From contig JAILWY010000002.1 in the NCBI GenBank assembly GCA_022113835.1, positions 7,604,501 to 7,668,500 of the forward strand: 64,000 nucleotides of DNA, written 5' to 3'. Position 1 is the first letter of the stretch. Each line of letters opens with the position of its first letter. The DNA comes from Atopsyche davidsoni (taxonomy: Eukaryota; Arthropoda; Insecta; Trichoptera; Hydrobiosidae). Positions 1 through 12,548 of this stretch are shown in pieces. Below the pieces are notes generated by a model that worked only from the letters and a program-made list of their open reading frames with translations, searched no databases and was not told where the DNA came from. Position numbers and translations under genes: made by a program.

Positions 1-832
1 GAAAATAAAAAATGTTCACTTAATTCTACTTAGGCATATGTACAAAAAATATTTAATTTTTCATCGTTTTTAAACCTGCGAAAAAAATCAAAATTTCACT
101 AGTAAAAAAATTAAAATGACGATTTTTACTACAGTGATTATTTATGAGTTATTTTTGATAATTTATTATTATTTATTTTATTATATCAGTTGCTTGATAT
201 TAATAAAAAAAACATACATTTTATCAATGTACAATATAGAAGTCAAAGGATACAAAAAAATATTGTCATTTTAGTCGAAAACATGGTTTAAAAAAAATAT
301 ATATATTCTGTAATAAGATAATTGAAAGTTGTTTTTATTAATAATTAATAAAAAAAACTTTATTGAAAATGTAAAGAGATAGGCCATACATATAAATGAA
401 ATCAGTTTATGTAGAGTGTGTGTGTTCGTGCTTATGTGTATAAATTTTCTACAGTACTACTTAAAATAAATATGATTTCCGCGCCACCACTATCATTTAT
501 TATATTTTCCATATAAACTATTTACCATTTTATCATAATGGAAACCTGAGTACAGAGGCATAACAAACGCATACAAAAACTTTGTTAAAACGTCAACGTG
601 GTTATATAATATTCAACATATGGCAATTAAAAATCCATTTGCAACGCACAAAATGCGAGGCTTTTTTAATATTATTCGACTTACAACACTTACACAGTCC
701 GTCATTCTTGAAGGAGTATCTCGTGTTTTATTAACTTTAAACACTGCATAGCAAATGTTGATTAACACTGCATTAATCATCGTTGAGTAAATGAAAGAAT
801 TTGATGAAGAATCAATTAAAAAATTGTATAAT
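1..832. other. AT-rich intergenic sequence, left edge
   Basis: This stretch is very AT-rich and contains only short unconvincing ORFs. It precedes the first exon of the first gustatory receptor gene, so it should hold that gene's promoter. I see no clear TATA box or other site that I would defend. Confidence 0.5.
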
Positions 833-3800
833 ATGCCACCAATCAGACGCTCATCTTCAAAATGGCAACAATATCTTCCGCCTCGAGAGCCGAAACACAA
901 GTCAGTAATCATAAAATTCCACTTGGAACCTGGAAAAACTGCTTTAAATATATCTTAAAACTTTTTATTGTAGACCACGAATATATAATAATAATAACGA
1001 CAATAAATAATAATGTGTGGATGTGTTTTAAGAAAGAGATCCAATAATGTGAACAATCTTATTACTTGTGTATTTTTTTTATCAGAACGTTGCCGGTTCG
1101 AGAAAATAAAATTAGTACAAGTACAGACATTCCAGTTTTTAATGGTAAGCCATTTTTTAAATTTTATCGTAATAATTATTATTCATATTTTTTTACCTAA
1201 TAATAGTGAATTTCCTTATCATAACATGCATAAGTCAATATATAACTATAACCTGTCAGTCAAAGTCAACAGGTAATTATATTAATAATAATAAGCTTTA
1301 CTATTTTATTTAGCAATAATACATATTTTTTTATAGAATTGGGCTGTTTTTTTCATCCGTAATAAAAAAATAATAACAAATATTATTTTTAGTATCAGTT
1401 TGCTTAAAAATTTAATTATATTTTTTTAGTGCTTTATCCCGTAAAGAAGTTTGATAAACGAAGCAACAACCTCAAGCATGATAAATTGGTTGATTCTTTC
1501 CACAATGCCATCGGTCCAATGCTACTTCTTGGCCAATGCTTTGGCCTCATGCCAGTTTCTGGCATCACAGATCCTGACCATTCAGGCCTTGAGTAAGTAC
1601 AGGAGATAGGGTAAGAGTTGTTTCTCCGACCATCTCATACAACTGTTCATGCAAGTATGTCTTTTCTTAAAGACCTTAGGCCTTATCAGTAGACATTAAA
1701 AAAAAATTAAACTGTTGTAAAACATGTTGCTAGAAGAATGTATATATTATATTTTAGTAAGATATTTTGAAAACCATAAAAAAATACCTAAAAACCATAA
1801 AAACACTATTGGCTACCTGCAAGTTGTTTGCACTATTTGTTTTGAGGCCTTTAGATTTACTTTATTGAATGATTCTGAATAAGATAAAAAAAATATGCAA
1901 AATTACCTAGTTCAAGTTCTGGTTCTATCATGATGTTGTCATAAAAGAGTGGCTTATTATTTTTATTGAAAATTAATATTATTAACAGATTTATTTTTAT
2001 TCTACAGGTTTTTGTGGACCAACAAAAGAACTTTTTACGGCTTTGTGACAATCATCGGCAGTGGAATGTTTTTCTTATTGAGTGTTATCCGTGCATGCCT
2101 AACTGGAGTCAACTTAGGAATTATGGGTAAGTCTCATACAAACTATATCAAAATTAATAAGGAAGTACAATAGTCCAAAGGACTTAATAATATTACAAAT
2201 CAACGAAAATTGCTTAATTATTTTAGAGCTCACTGCAGTTAAATCTGACAATGCAGTTTTTGGTTAAATGCATAGTATTATTTGTATGCGAAAATATACT
2301 CCAAACGAAATGCATTTTAAAATTTTGAATCAAATATATTTTTAGTTTAAAATATACGCCGGTATCTGCTTCTGCTATCTTATAGAGTACACGTGGCTTT
2401 TTCAGGGGGGTTGGTTTTTTACGGCAGCACCTTCATGACGATGCTGGTATTCTTGAAGCTGGCACCCAGGTGGCCTGCAGTGGCGGCGCTGGTCGCTGAA
2501 AACGAAAAACCAAGGGTTCTTGTTTCCGGCCAAAGAAATATTTCATCATTGAGAAATCGATTCAGGCTTTGCTGTTTTATAGTTCTATTCACTGCACTTG
2601 GTAAGGTATTTGCAAGGCTTTACAGGTTTTTCCTGTACAAAATATATTATTCAACTGAAGGATTCACCTCGTTAAATAATTTACTGACTTAAACACCTTA
2701 ATACGTATATCATGGTTTATTGATGAAATAGTTTTGTTATACCACGCTACGAGGGCGGTCCGATAAGTACTTAGTTTTACCCTTTTCCAGTTAGTCAATT
2801 TAGATCACACCTTGTGAATCCCAGAAAACGGTGGCCATCACCTTTCCGGCCGATAGGATAGTCTTCGCCTTATTTGGAGCACGTTCGCCGGGTGAAGTCC
2901 ACTGTTAAGACTGTTCCTAGGTCTCTTGAGTGTACAAGTGGATCCATGTTTCGTCGACGGTCACGAAACGACGCAGAAACGCTTTCGGATTGTGCTTAAA
3001 CAGCGTCAAACACTGCTCCGAAGTGGTCTCACGGTTGCGCTTGTTATCCGGAGTGAGCAAACGCGACACCCATCGCACCGACAGCTTTCTCATGCCCAAA
3101 ATTTCATGCAGGATATGACCCACGTGGTTTTTTGAGATGCCTACTGTTTCAGCTATCTCGCGCACTTTCAATCGGCGGTCTGCCAATACGAGATCGTGGA
3201 TTTTTGTCACGTTATCCTCCGTGGTAGCCATTTTCGGGGCACCTGGGCGTGGCTCATCAAATACCGACGTGCGACCACGTTGAAACTCGTTAAACTAATT
3301 TTTGACGGTCGCCATCGAATGAGAAAGTCACCGTACACAGCATCCAAGCGCTCTTTGATTTCGCCGCGCGATTTCCCTTCCAAAAACATGAATCGAATCA
3401 CCGACCGATATTGCTTTTTTTCCTTTTTTTCTAAAATACGCGTACACGTCCGCTTCCACGCGCGGTCAATACAAAACTACGAATCCGATTCGGCTGAAGT
3501 TTTGACAGTAGCCGTCTACGAGAATGTACTACACGATAGTAAATCTCTCTTGCGATACTAGCACCATCGGACGGTACTTATCGGACCGCCCTCGTATTTT
3601 ATGGCTTACAGGTGCTTCGGTGTAATAAATAATGAAATATAAAATATACCGTGACGTCATTATGATTAACTTATGAATGTTTTATGATGATTAGAAATTT
3701 TATGAATGTTTTTTTTATTTCATGATATGAACGACGTTATTTATTTATTGTTTTAATATAATGTCAATTCAAATCGTCTACGACCAAACTGAAACAGGCG

Positions 3801-6381
3801 TGTGATCAATTATATTGACTTGAGATTTGGGGATCGAACCGAGGACTTCTCGATCAAGCATCAACAGTCTATACATTGATCCACAGTTATTTTTTAGTGG
3901 AACATCTTCTGTGCATAATTGCAAGTATTGCCGCCGCCACTGACTGCCATGGGGAGCATTCTATAGTCGAGGAGCACTTCTTGAACGCCTTCTCCCAATA
4001 CTTCTACTTTATCAACTTCACCATCATGAGAGCTTTAATACTAGAAGTAAGCGAAACCTTGTCGTTATTTAGAAATTATGACATTATGATGGCTCGGTTT
4101 ATAATGTATAGATCATATTATTCGTGTGACAGTTCTTCAACATTGCCGCTACCTTCAACTGGAACTTCATGGACCTATTTATTATAATTATAAGCCTCGG
4201 GCTGACCGATAGATTTGATCAGCTCAACGAGAGGCTAAACAAGTTTAAAGGACAGGTTAGAGTTTTTTCTTGTTCGAAGTTTTTGATACAACAATGAATT
4301 TTACCTGAAAGAATCCGTTATGGGATTATCACGAAAAGCACTGATAAAATGTAACGGTTTTGTTAATTCAAAATTATCACACTGTCGAGATTGGTCTAGT
4401 GAAGATTTAAAGAAATATATATTTAGGTTTTTAACGTATAAGTTTTAAATCTTCAGAGTTTACCCCAGCAATTTTGGCAAGCGGCAAGGGAGGAATATGC
4501 TCAGCTAGCAAGAATGGTAAGGAAAATAGACCACGAACTGAACCTGCTCATAATGCTATCCTTCGCTACTAACCTATATATCATCTGCCAGCAATTATAC
4601 AACATCTTCAGGTGAGATAAAGCTACTCTTTACATAACGAATGTTTATTGTTGTACGTTATCAATTGTTGCTTTATCATATTGTACATACCGGTTTCACA
4701 TAGTCTTTAAATCACAAAAATTATTTCATTAAATACTATTAAACATGTTTTGGTTTGAATTTTGTAGAGTTAATGATAAAGTAGACGAGACTGTTCTCAA
4801 ATGCGGAGAAGATAAATCAAAATCGTAAGTGCTTCTTTCCTAATTGTTGTTAGAGTTTGTTTCACACTATTCTCTTAAATGAAACCATTGATGAAGATAT
4901 ATCTTTTTCTTCTTCAAGTGCCTCTCCTCAGATGACCGCCATCTCACTGAAGACTCTATGTCTGTTCATGGTTTTCTTAGGAAGAATAGTGTAATGGGTC
5001 CCCGAGTCCTACTACACCGCAGTTTTATATTGCTGCTGCCCAATAGCATTATTATACAATCCTTTTCTTACAAAGGTCGTGCATTTAGCTCTGAAATTAT
5101 TTCTGCAGAAATAATAGCAGGAGTCTCCCTCCTCTACAAGGTTCTCCCAGAACACATCCCATCAGCAAGTCCACTACTCCACAACCGATCCTTTACATAC
5201 GCTCAGGATACATAATGGAGAGAGGGAGGAGATATATCGTAGTACTCAGTAATTTCAGATAAATTAATGTAAAAACATGAAAAGATTTTGAAATGTAACA
5301 TTGCGTCATTTGAACACGAAATTCATTTGATCGAAATCGATAAATGAGTGCACGGCACAGAAATATACTCGTGATTGGCACCAACCAAAGAATACCTCAA
5401 GAGGCGCACATTCATAACATTCGGATCACGACTAGCTGTCCTATTTTAATCACTTCACCAAAGCGAGATTCTGCTGGCGCAAGGAGCTATCTTCATATTG
5501 TCTCAGTCGGCGTATCTTCTCAAAAGATTTTAACAATTCATCCCAAGGACTATCATTGGAATAATAATGCAGTTCATAATTTTTATGCTGACAAAGGCTG
5601 CTGATGATTTGTGTTTTATGGGAAATGTTATTTGTTTGCTTGTTGCTAAGAATACTATGGGGCATGGCGAACACCGTCTACTTTGCGTTCTCCTTTATCT
5701 TCCTGATGTGCCGTGCCATGGCCGTGTGTCTGGGAGCAGCTCGGCTGCATTCTGCCACCCTTCGTCCCCTGGCAGCGCTTTTTGCTGCTCCTTCTGCTTC
5801 GTATTGCGACGAGGTAAAATTATTACCAAATAAAGAAAAAAAAATTTCTTGATAATCTAAAAGTTTCCATTAAAAGCAGTCTGAACTGTCTATAAAAAAA
5901 ATCTTATCAGATTTGGCCTCGAATAAAATAATCATATTTATGTTCCATATTATATCAAGTAATACAATTTTATTAAATAGCTGAATTCAACAATACATAT
6001 ATGGCTTACGTCTGTTTTATGTATTTGTATTTCAAATGTTTTTATAAGCTTTAATTAATTAAAAATATAGACGTTACGTTTTTCGCAGATAGGGCGATTC
6101 ATTGATCATGTATCGACGGACACGATCGCTTTCACCGGGTTAAACTTTTTCCACATTACGAGGGGGCTTATTTTGACCGTAAGCTTAAAATTGATACATT
6201 AAAAAAAATATATATTTAATACTTAAGGCGAACAAGATGAATTGTATGTTTTTTTTTTCAGATCACTGGAACCATCATTACGTATGAGCTAGTATTAGTA
6301 CAATTCACAGAGGGAGATCCAAAAGTGTTTGCTAACATTTCCGTGAATGACAAATGTGAAATTATTGTTGACTTTAAGTAG
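833..6381 (+). CDS. Gustatory receptor, sugar-receptor clade (Gr copy A), complete
   Basis: Predicted seven-transmembrane, ligand-gated chemoreceptor of the insect Gr family, sugar subfamily (Drosophila Gr5a/Gr64 relatives), acting in taste-neuron dendrites. Exons: 833-900, 1086-1144, 1430-1592, 2008-2126, 2406-2600, 3898-4046, 4133-4255, 4457-4611, 4768-4824, 5651-5813, 6089-6178, 6262-6381. All junctions are GT-AG and in phase and give 486 residues, normal for the family. Diagnostic parts are FHNAIGPMLLLGQCFGLMPV near the N terminus, LTDRFDQLNERL in the middle, and the C-terminal signature TYELVLVQF shared by insect Grs. The start was chosen because 833-900 and 1086-1144 match the first two exons of copy B exactly in length (68 and 59 nt) and phase. 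Introns carry a mariner (2750-3594), a SINE-like segment and a dispersed repeat (4908-5232), but no exon is broken. The family call is strong; which sugar it detects cannot be read from sequence. Confidence 0.9.
2750..3594 (-). mobile_element. Internally deleted mariner element in Gr copy A intron
   Basis: Near-perfect terminal inverted repeats beginning CGAGGGCGGTCCGATAAGTAC occur at both ends and are flanked by TA dinucleotides at 2748-2749 and 3595-3596, the target duplication typical of Tc1/mariner elements. The - strand encodes the N-terminal half of a mariner transposase, including its helix-turn-helix region and the first catalytic motif (VTVDETW). The reading frame carries several stops. 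Just after the block resembling VMATVFWDSQG the sequence jumps straight to the terminal repeat, so the C-terminal catalytic part is deleted. At 845 bp against about 1.3 kb for a full element, it cannot move without an outside transposase. It lies in the intron between exons 5 and 6 of the host Gr gene. Confidence 0.9.
3795..3890 (-). repeat. tRNA-derived SINE-like segment
   Basis: On the - strand there is a B-box-like GGTTCGATCCC preceded by an A-box-like stretch about 45 bases upstream, the internal RNA polymerase III promoter layout of tRNA-derived SINEs. No cloverleaf can be completed, so it is not a functional tRNA. It ends just before the acceptor of Gr copy A exon 6. The limits are approximate. 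Confidence 0.4.
4908..5232 (-). repeat. Dispersed repeat, copy 1 (inverted relative to 18677-19058)
   Basis: This segment in the intron between exons 9 and 10 of Gr copy A aligns, as reverse complement, along nearly its whole length with 18677-19058. Shared landmarks are a block around ATGGTTTTCTTAG, GTGGGTCCCCGGGTCCT-like sequence, and AGTCCACTACTCC followed by CCGATCCTTTACA. One end carries the same terminal block as the LINE remnant ending at 19745, so it may be a non-LTR element 3' region or a SINE that shares that tail. Confidence 0.75.
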
Positions 6382-7912
6382 ATATAGTACTGAAATTTGT
6401 ATAACATATTTATACTGAAAATATTATGTTGTATATTATATCTTTTTGCATTGTTGAAACCGGAAATAGAGCACAGTTACTCGGGCAATCTCTGTCAAAA
6501 TATATTATTATTTCATATTTAACCTGCCTAATATTGATTGTTTATAATATCATATAAATTGAAAAGTAATTGGTCATGCATTTTTTTTTGTATTGTCTTG
6601 CACAGTAGACAGTGACGGCAGTGTGAAAAGCTCGACTCGAGTCTTTGTTTTACAACCTGTTTGTATTTTCATCTACTAATGGCCAGTGCTTGCAGTTTTG
6701 CCCTTAACGTGATTCAGCCTGGCAAGTAAACAACACATTTTCAGCCCTTCTATTTTCCTGAGGGGGGTCACAATAACATTTATTCATTGGCAATATGTAT
6801 CGGGTCCGTGCCGATGGGGCGATAGCGGCCCATTAATAACACGAGGTTTACGTTTTGCTTGTACCTGAACAGCGCAGGTGTCAAATGCACTGAAAACAAA
6901 ATACCCACTGGATACAGAACAAAAAAATGTGCAGTAGTACTAAATAATATAAAAAAAGGTGTCACACATTTCAAAGTACGTAATACTTAAAAAAAAAAAA
7001 TAAACACGCTGATGTGATTTTTTTAAAAATAAACAATACAAATACTACCAAAGCGTAAATCTACAATTTCTGTTTGTATATTTTTTTCTTGGCGAGTTGA
7101 CTTGTTAATCTTGGATGTCTCACGCTCGGAAAGCTTATATAAAATAAGTCAGCGCGTTTTTTTTTTTAGATGAGTTTTTATAATTGGGCATTCAAAACAA
7201 CGGATGCAAATTATACATCCCAGTATTTTTACTGTTGTAAAATATTTGAACCATATACATTTTTATTTTGAAAACTGGGTTAAATAAATTTCGGCAAAAA
7301 CAACTAATATATATTATGAAATTGAACAGAATGAAATAAGTATTAATTATATTAGAAAATTTTCATGAGATGAACTGCAGACTGCGGATCTGATATTTTA
7401 ATTAATAAATTTTAAATATTTTTGTGATTTTTTCCACATGTTTAGTTCTATTGGTGACCGGTTTCGCCAGCCTTTCACGTTGGCATTATCAAACGGTGTG
7501 AGTAAGTGCATATTTTAACTCGACTCGATTTGATTGCAAAATGTATTGTGATAATTTCATGTTCTGTGCTTTCAAGTTTGCTTTCACCATGTCATCATTA
7601 ACCTCTTGTGTATCTTTCATCTGACATGTTTTCAAGACTCGTTACTAAAAGCGCAGATGGACGACATTGAATGAAAGCTTTTGTAAATATTTATGGATTT
7701 GTGCATTTTTCAGGCGACTGGCTTCCTCGCTGTCGTGCAAATGTGACCTTTTACTCAACACAGCTGCCATTTTATCAAACCACCCGCCGATGTCGCATGC
7801 TTTGAATACAAATTCAAATTTCTAGCGTCATTTGTTATCGTTCCATATTTGAAAATAGAAATTTGATTTAACGGTAAACGTTTGAAATATTTGTAAATCT
7901 GTTGCGACAACA
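6382..7912. other. Intergenic sequence between the two + strand Gr genes
   Basis: Holds the 3' flank of Gr copy A and the 5' flank of copy B. There is no credible gene. A repeat fragment at 7393-7500 is described separately; the rest is AT-rich sequence with short shadow ORFs. Confidence 0.6.
7393..7500. repeat. Repeat fragment related to the foldback element at 26991-27113
   Basis: The block around TTGTGATTTTTTCCACATG and TTTAGTTCTATTGGTGACCG matches one arm of the foldback element in the HRD1 intron at 26991-27113. It continues into a GC-richer segment ending ATTATCAAACG, where the foldback copy has a related loop. This indicates a shared dispersed family, probably a non-autonomous element. 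Confidence 0.55.
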
Positions 7913-10900
7913 ATGCGGACTATTCAGAAGAACTCGCTTAAATGGGCGCAGCCGATTACTAAACATAGCACGCTGCAAAGGTTTAATTTAATATAATTTA
8001 TAAACTATGCATATAATTTGAAAATTCACATAAAAATATAAATTAACTTATAGTACATTAATTTTTAAAAGGTCTTTGCTAGTTGCCGAAAGTCACGTGG
8101 TTCCTAGAAAGCATTACGTGGTATTTGATGGTGAGTGATTTGTTTTATTTAATGGAATTGATATACCATGGTTTCACATTACTCAAAAACTTTTTATGTT
8201 TGATTTATATTTACGTACGAGTATTAACCTATTTTATTAACTCCTAATATGTTCGACCTTTACTAGTGCTTTTATAGTTTTATTTCATACAAAAACTGAA
8301 GAGTGATTGATTGATTTATTTAATATATAGCTTTGTTTGGGATAATGAAAGTAGACGTAGTAAACGATTTATGATTTAAAAGATGACGCGTGTAATTTTT
8401 ATTTTAGAAATATTTCCTTTTAAAAATGATTCAACTGAGGAGGAAAATCTAAGAGCGAGTAAAAAGAAACATGACGATACTTTCCACCGAGCCATTGGAC
8501 CTGTCCTCGCCGTGGGGCAGTGCTTTGGAATTCTGCCAGTCTGTGGGATTCTATGTCCAGACTTTACAAGCCTCAGGTATGTGTTGACAATGGAACCACA
8601 AGCAGTCAATAATTTTATACAATTTATTCTAAAAGTACTTAAAATAAAAATACACTATCATTGAATACATAAATTTGTCTTAAAGCTGTTGCTCTTATTG
8701 TACGAGTATATGACACTGAAATACCAGCTGTTTAATAAAATTAAATGTATTGCTGTGCACAAACTTATTAAAAAATATACTAGAAAATTTATTTATATAT
8801 TTTTTTCTTTCACTTTTCATTAGGTTTAAATGGACCAGCTGGCGGGTGGTGCATTCGCTGATAGGGATGATGGGAGCTCTTGGGGTTTGTGTTTGCTGCC
8901 TTATAAACATAGTATCGAGCGACTCGGGGTACATTTATAAATCAAGTAAGATTTCTATAAGTTTTTTCGTTGCATTATTCCGAGTGAATTTCTATCTGAT
9001 TGGGGCGCATCTTTTACTTTTAATCAGCATTAAAAAAATCATTAGTTTTCCTGATAATTTATATCTCATTTTCGCGTTACTTCATATTTTCGTAACAGTA
9101 CGGATAAAGTATTTTTTTTTAATTATCGTTTAAATATATTTAAAAAAAACTTATTTGTGAAAGTGATGTGAATATTTACAAAATTGTAGAAATACAAATT
9201 TACATAGTAATTTTAAATTACTGGCACGATTCTCAACTATGCACATATGATAAAATATATGTTTACTTGAGCATTCCCGCCAGTAAGAATCTCCCACAGT
9301 CCCACATCACTCTGGATAAAGTCCCCATCCCTTGGAGGAAAGTTGTTAAAAACCCCACACGTCAAGGTAACCGCCCAAAAAGCGATAGCCGCGACCTCCA
9401 TACTCTCCTCCCTCCTCTGCAACAAATGTAGACTCTCCACATCAAATAAAATCCATGAACATTCATGTCACAAACCACTCCAGATAATACAAAACAAAAT
9501 CCTCCGCTGGGAATTTAACGCCCCTTGGTTCATCCAAAATGCCTAATTACATCGAGACACCAACCTACAAACAATCCAAGTAGTCATCATCAACCTTGCA
9601 CACTCCTTACGAATTTCCACAGCCCTAGTACCAATTCCTCCATCGATTCACTCCTCACTCCAAAATACAACCTCGAGGACTGCCATACCTCTACCACTCC
9701 AACTCTAATGAAACCCCGCTGGTGTTTTAGTCACACACGTCACCTAGCAAATAGAAGGCGTTGAAGGAGGCGCACTCTCCTGTTCCGCCAAAAAATATTG
9801 GCGCAGATTGTCACAAGGATTGGTGGGTATCACTGACTGCGAATGAGTTCCAGGAAGTCTGATCTTCTACGGCAGCACGCTGCTCGCTCAGGGGCTGTTC
9901 TTCCGACTGGCTATGAGGTGGCCGCGCCTCGTGGGCTCCATGGCCAGGGAGAACAGCACCGGCCTGGTGCTGCGCCCCACCAGCAAGCGCTCTTTGCGGA
10001 CCAGGTTTTCTATTTGCTGCACCGTTGCCCTGTCATTGGCTCTGGGTATATACACACATCAAACGTATCTATCATTGGTTGAAAAAGCATCTTCATTACA
10101 ATACAATATAGCCTGTTATTAAAACACGAAAATCAAAAACCTGTATATAATTAGCCTACATTCTCCCGATACTGGCGACCTTTAAAAAAACCTTTCGTTT
10201 TATCAATATACGAGTTTTTATTTTTTTTAACTCCAACAGAATCAAAATTTGATACATTTATCATATTTACAAAGCTGTTATTTTTACTATTGTTCATCAT
10301 AACCACAAGAGTCGTTTTTAGATACCTTCTTTTATTTCTGGTTTCTTTCCAAATATACATTTTGTTGGTACTTATAAACTAGACAAACAAATATACACGC
10401 AAAGCAAATTGAATAACTGATTATTTGTATATTTCTAGCGGAGCACTTGTTGAGTATTACATCAGGAATTGCTGTAATTATAGATTGTCCAAATGGCATG
10501 GACCCTATAAAAGCTTATTTCATAAACTCCTTCCCTGAAGTCTTCACAGTTATAGAGTTTGAGCCTTGGAAGGCAATTTGTCTACAAGTAATATGAATTA
10601 TACTTATTTCTTTTGATTTAAAAATATATATGCAGATTTTTTTTCTTCATGATTTACGATTTTAGTTTTTCAACTTCTCAGCAACGTTTAGTTGGAATTT
10701 TATGGATTTATTCATCATCGTCGTAAGCATGGGGTTGACTGATCGATTTGAGCAACTCAACAACCGTCTTGATTTAGTCATTGGAAAGGTAATCTGCAGA
10801 ATTTATTCATAGTATTTATGGACTACGTGCCTATACACACTTGGCACACTTCCCGTGAATGGATTGATTTATTTGCATTAGCTCACAAAACTGAAATATT

Positions 10901-12052
10901 CCTGTTGTAATTTTAGCATCTTCCGGAGCAGTTTTGGAAAATTATGCGGGAGGAGTTCACGATGCTGTCGCACTTGGTCAGAGAAGTCGACGAAGCCATC
11001 AACGAAATAGTATTGCTTTCATTTGCCAATAATCTATTCTTTATATGTCTACAATTGTTTAATACTCTAAAGTAAGGATTATCGATAGAAAGCTTCAAAT
11101 TGAATTATGCATATTCGCATAAGTAATTTATTATCTGTATAAAACATTGCAGCAGTAGTCACACAGACGACAGCGGTCCTCGGTGTGGGAGATCGAAAAA
11201 CGGGTATGCTATTTTTACAAATGGTTTGTTGCTATTTCGAGCTTATAGCGTACTTTAATATTTAAAAAATTACAAAGCATAATAAACCAGATACTAAATT
11301 AAACGATACAATCCATTTTTGACGTTTTTATCATTGGCAATTGAACGTCTCTAAGTACTAGTTACACTGTCTACTCATAATTTTTCACGCTCTTGTGAAG
11401 AGCATCAAGAATAAAAGATGACAATTCTAGCACTTACTACTTAATAATATATCAGAAATGGATATCTGTAGATATCTTTTCCTTTTATCGGTGACAAAGG
11501 GTTTGCTTTAATTTAATTTTCCTTGCAGGCCCTTGTTGGGTTACTCCCAGCCGCTGTACTTCGCCTTTTCCTTTTGGTACCTGATGATTCGCTCCTTGGC
11601 TGTGTCTTTGGGAGCAGCAAACATTCACTCTTCTTCCAGAAAACCTTCTGCCACCCTTTACAATGTCCCGTCCTCATCATACTGCTCCGAAGTAGGTCTC
11701 GACTAGTTCTCATCTCGTGATTTCCATTATGTAATCTGGGTATTGATGTTTTGATTTGTTACAAAAGGTGCAAAGGTTTCTGGAACAGGTTACTAGTGAC
11801 ACGATCGTTCTCACTGGGCTCAACTTCTTTTACGTGACTAGAAGCTTAGTTCTTACCGTAAGTTTTATGTTTAATATTGATATATGTACACTGTGCATAA
11901 TCATATATTGTATTATGAATTTCTTTTACCAGATAGCAGGAACTGTTGTGACCTACGAGCTGGTGTTGGTGCAATTCAATGCTCCACCTCCAGCAGTTAC
12001 AGCAAACATCACAATCAATGATACTTGCGGAGTGCCTTTATTAAAAATATAG
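7913..12052 (+). CDS. Gustatory receptor, sugar-receptor clade (Gr copy B), complete
   Basis: Tandem paralogue of copy A and predicted to act in the same way. Exons: 7913-7980, 8072-8130, 8408-8576, 8824-8945, 9854-10045, 10439-10587, 10666-10788, 10917-11071, 11153-11203, 11529-11691, 11768-11857, 11933-12052. All junctions are in phase and GT-AG and give 486 residues, the same as copy A. Eight of twelve exons have the same length as in copy A (68, 59, 149, 123, 155, 163, 90 and 120 nt), strong evidence of duplication. Landmarks are TFHRAIGPVLAVGQCFGILP, FYGSTLLAQ, LTDRFEQLNNRL and the C-terminal TYELVLVQF. The long intron 8946-9853 contains a jockey-like LINE remnant. It lies tail to tail with Gr copy C. 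Exon 6 ends in a sequence unlike that of copy A, so that loop is evolving quickly. Confidence 0.92.
9240..9835 (+). mobile_element. Jockey-like non-LTR retrotransposon remnant
   Basis: Frames on the + strand retain pieces of the C-terminal end of a jockey-type reverse transcriptase: a block resembling HITLDKVPIPW, then KVTAQKAIAATSILSSLLC, then LQIIQNKILRWEFNAPWF followed by LHRDTNLQTIQ. These follow the usual order of that region but are separated by stops and frame changes. It is a dead 3' fragment inserted in the intron between exons 4 and 5 of Gr copy B, in the same orientation as the gene. Confidence 0.75.
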
Positions 12053-12548
12053 TAGGAATTATCAAAATAACAAAACAGTTATAACCATATACTTAATTGG
12101 TTTTATGCGTGCATCAACACAAATTTTAAAAATAAAATTGAAAAAAAACTATGAAATATTTATAAATATAATAGCACAAGCAAAAGATGATGATCCATGA
12201 ATATATTATTATTTAAATTCGTCCCTTACTGCTTTAAAATTCAAACTCATACTGTTGGTGAACTCGTTTTTATTTTATTTTGATAATTAATACAAAACTT
12301 GTACATGCGTTGATATTTTTCTTAAATCTTAAATTCAATGTATTCATTACATGTAATGTATTAGTGTTGTTTATAATAAATTATATTCAAACACATTTAA
12401 CTTTTCTTCTCTGTTTTCACTGGCTCTGTGCTGTCATAATGATTTTTTCTAGAATTTGTAACTCTCAAGAAGGTATTAGGATTATCTTGGACCAGCTATT
12501 TTAATCTTCCTTAGCAGAAAATGCACAACTTTAGTTATTTTCAAGTAA

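Noticed and set aside
862..1047. 61-codon + ORF starting MATISSASRAE as the first exon of Gr copy A
   Set aside because: Its exon would end in phase 0, whereas the next exon requires phase 2. The overlapping frame from 833 (MPPIRRSSSKW) gives the right phase, matches copy B (MRTIQKNSLKW) and has the same 68-base length.
3795..3890. A functional tRNA gene on the - strand
   Set aside because: There is a B-box-like sequence, but acceptor and anticodon stems cannot be formed; better explained as a SINE fragment.
8750..9133. 127-codon + strand ORF as a separate gene
   Set aside because: Its coding part is exon 4 of Gr copy B (8824-8945); the remainder is intron read past the GTAAGA donor.
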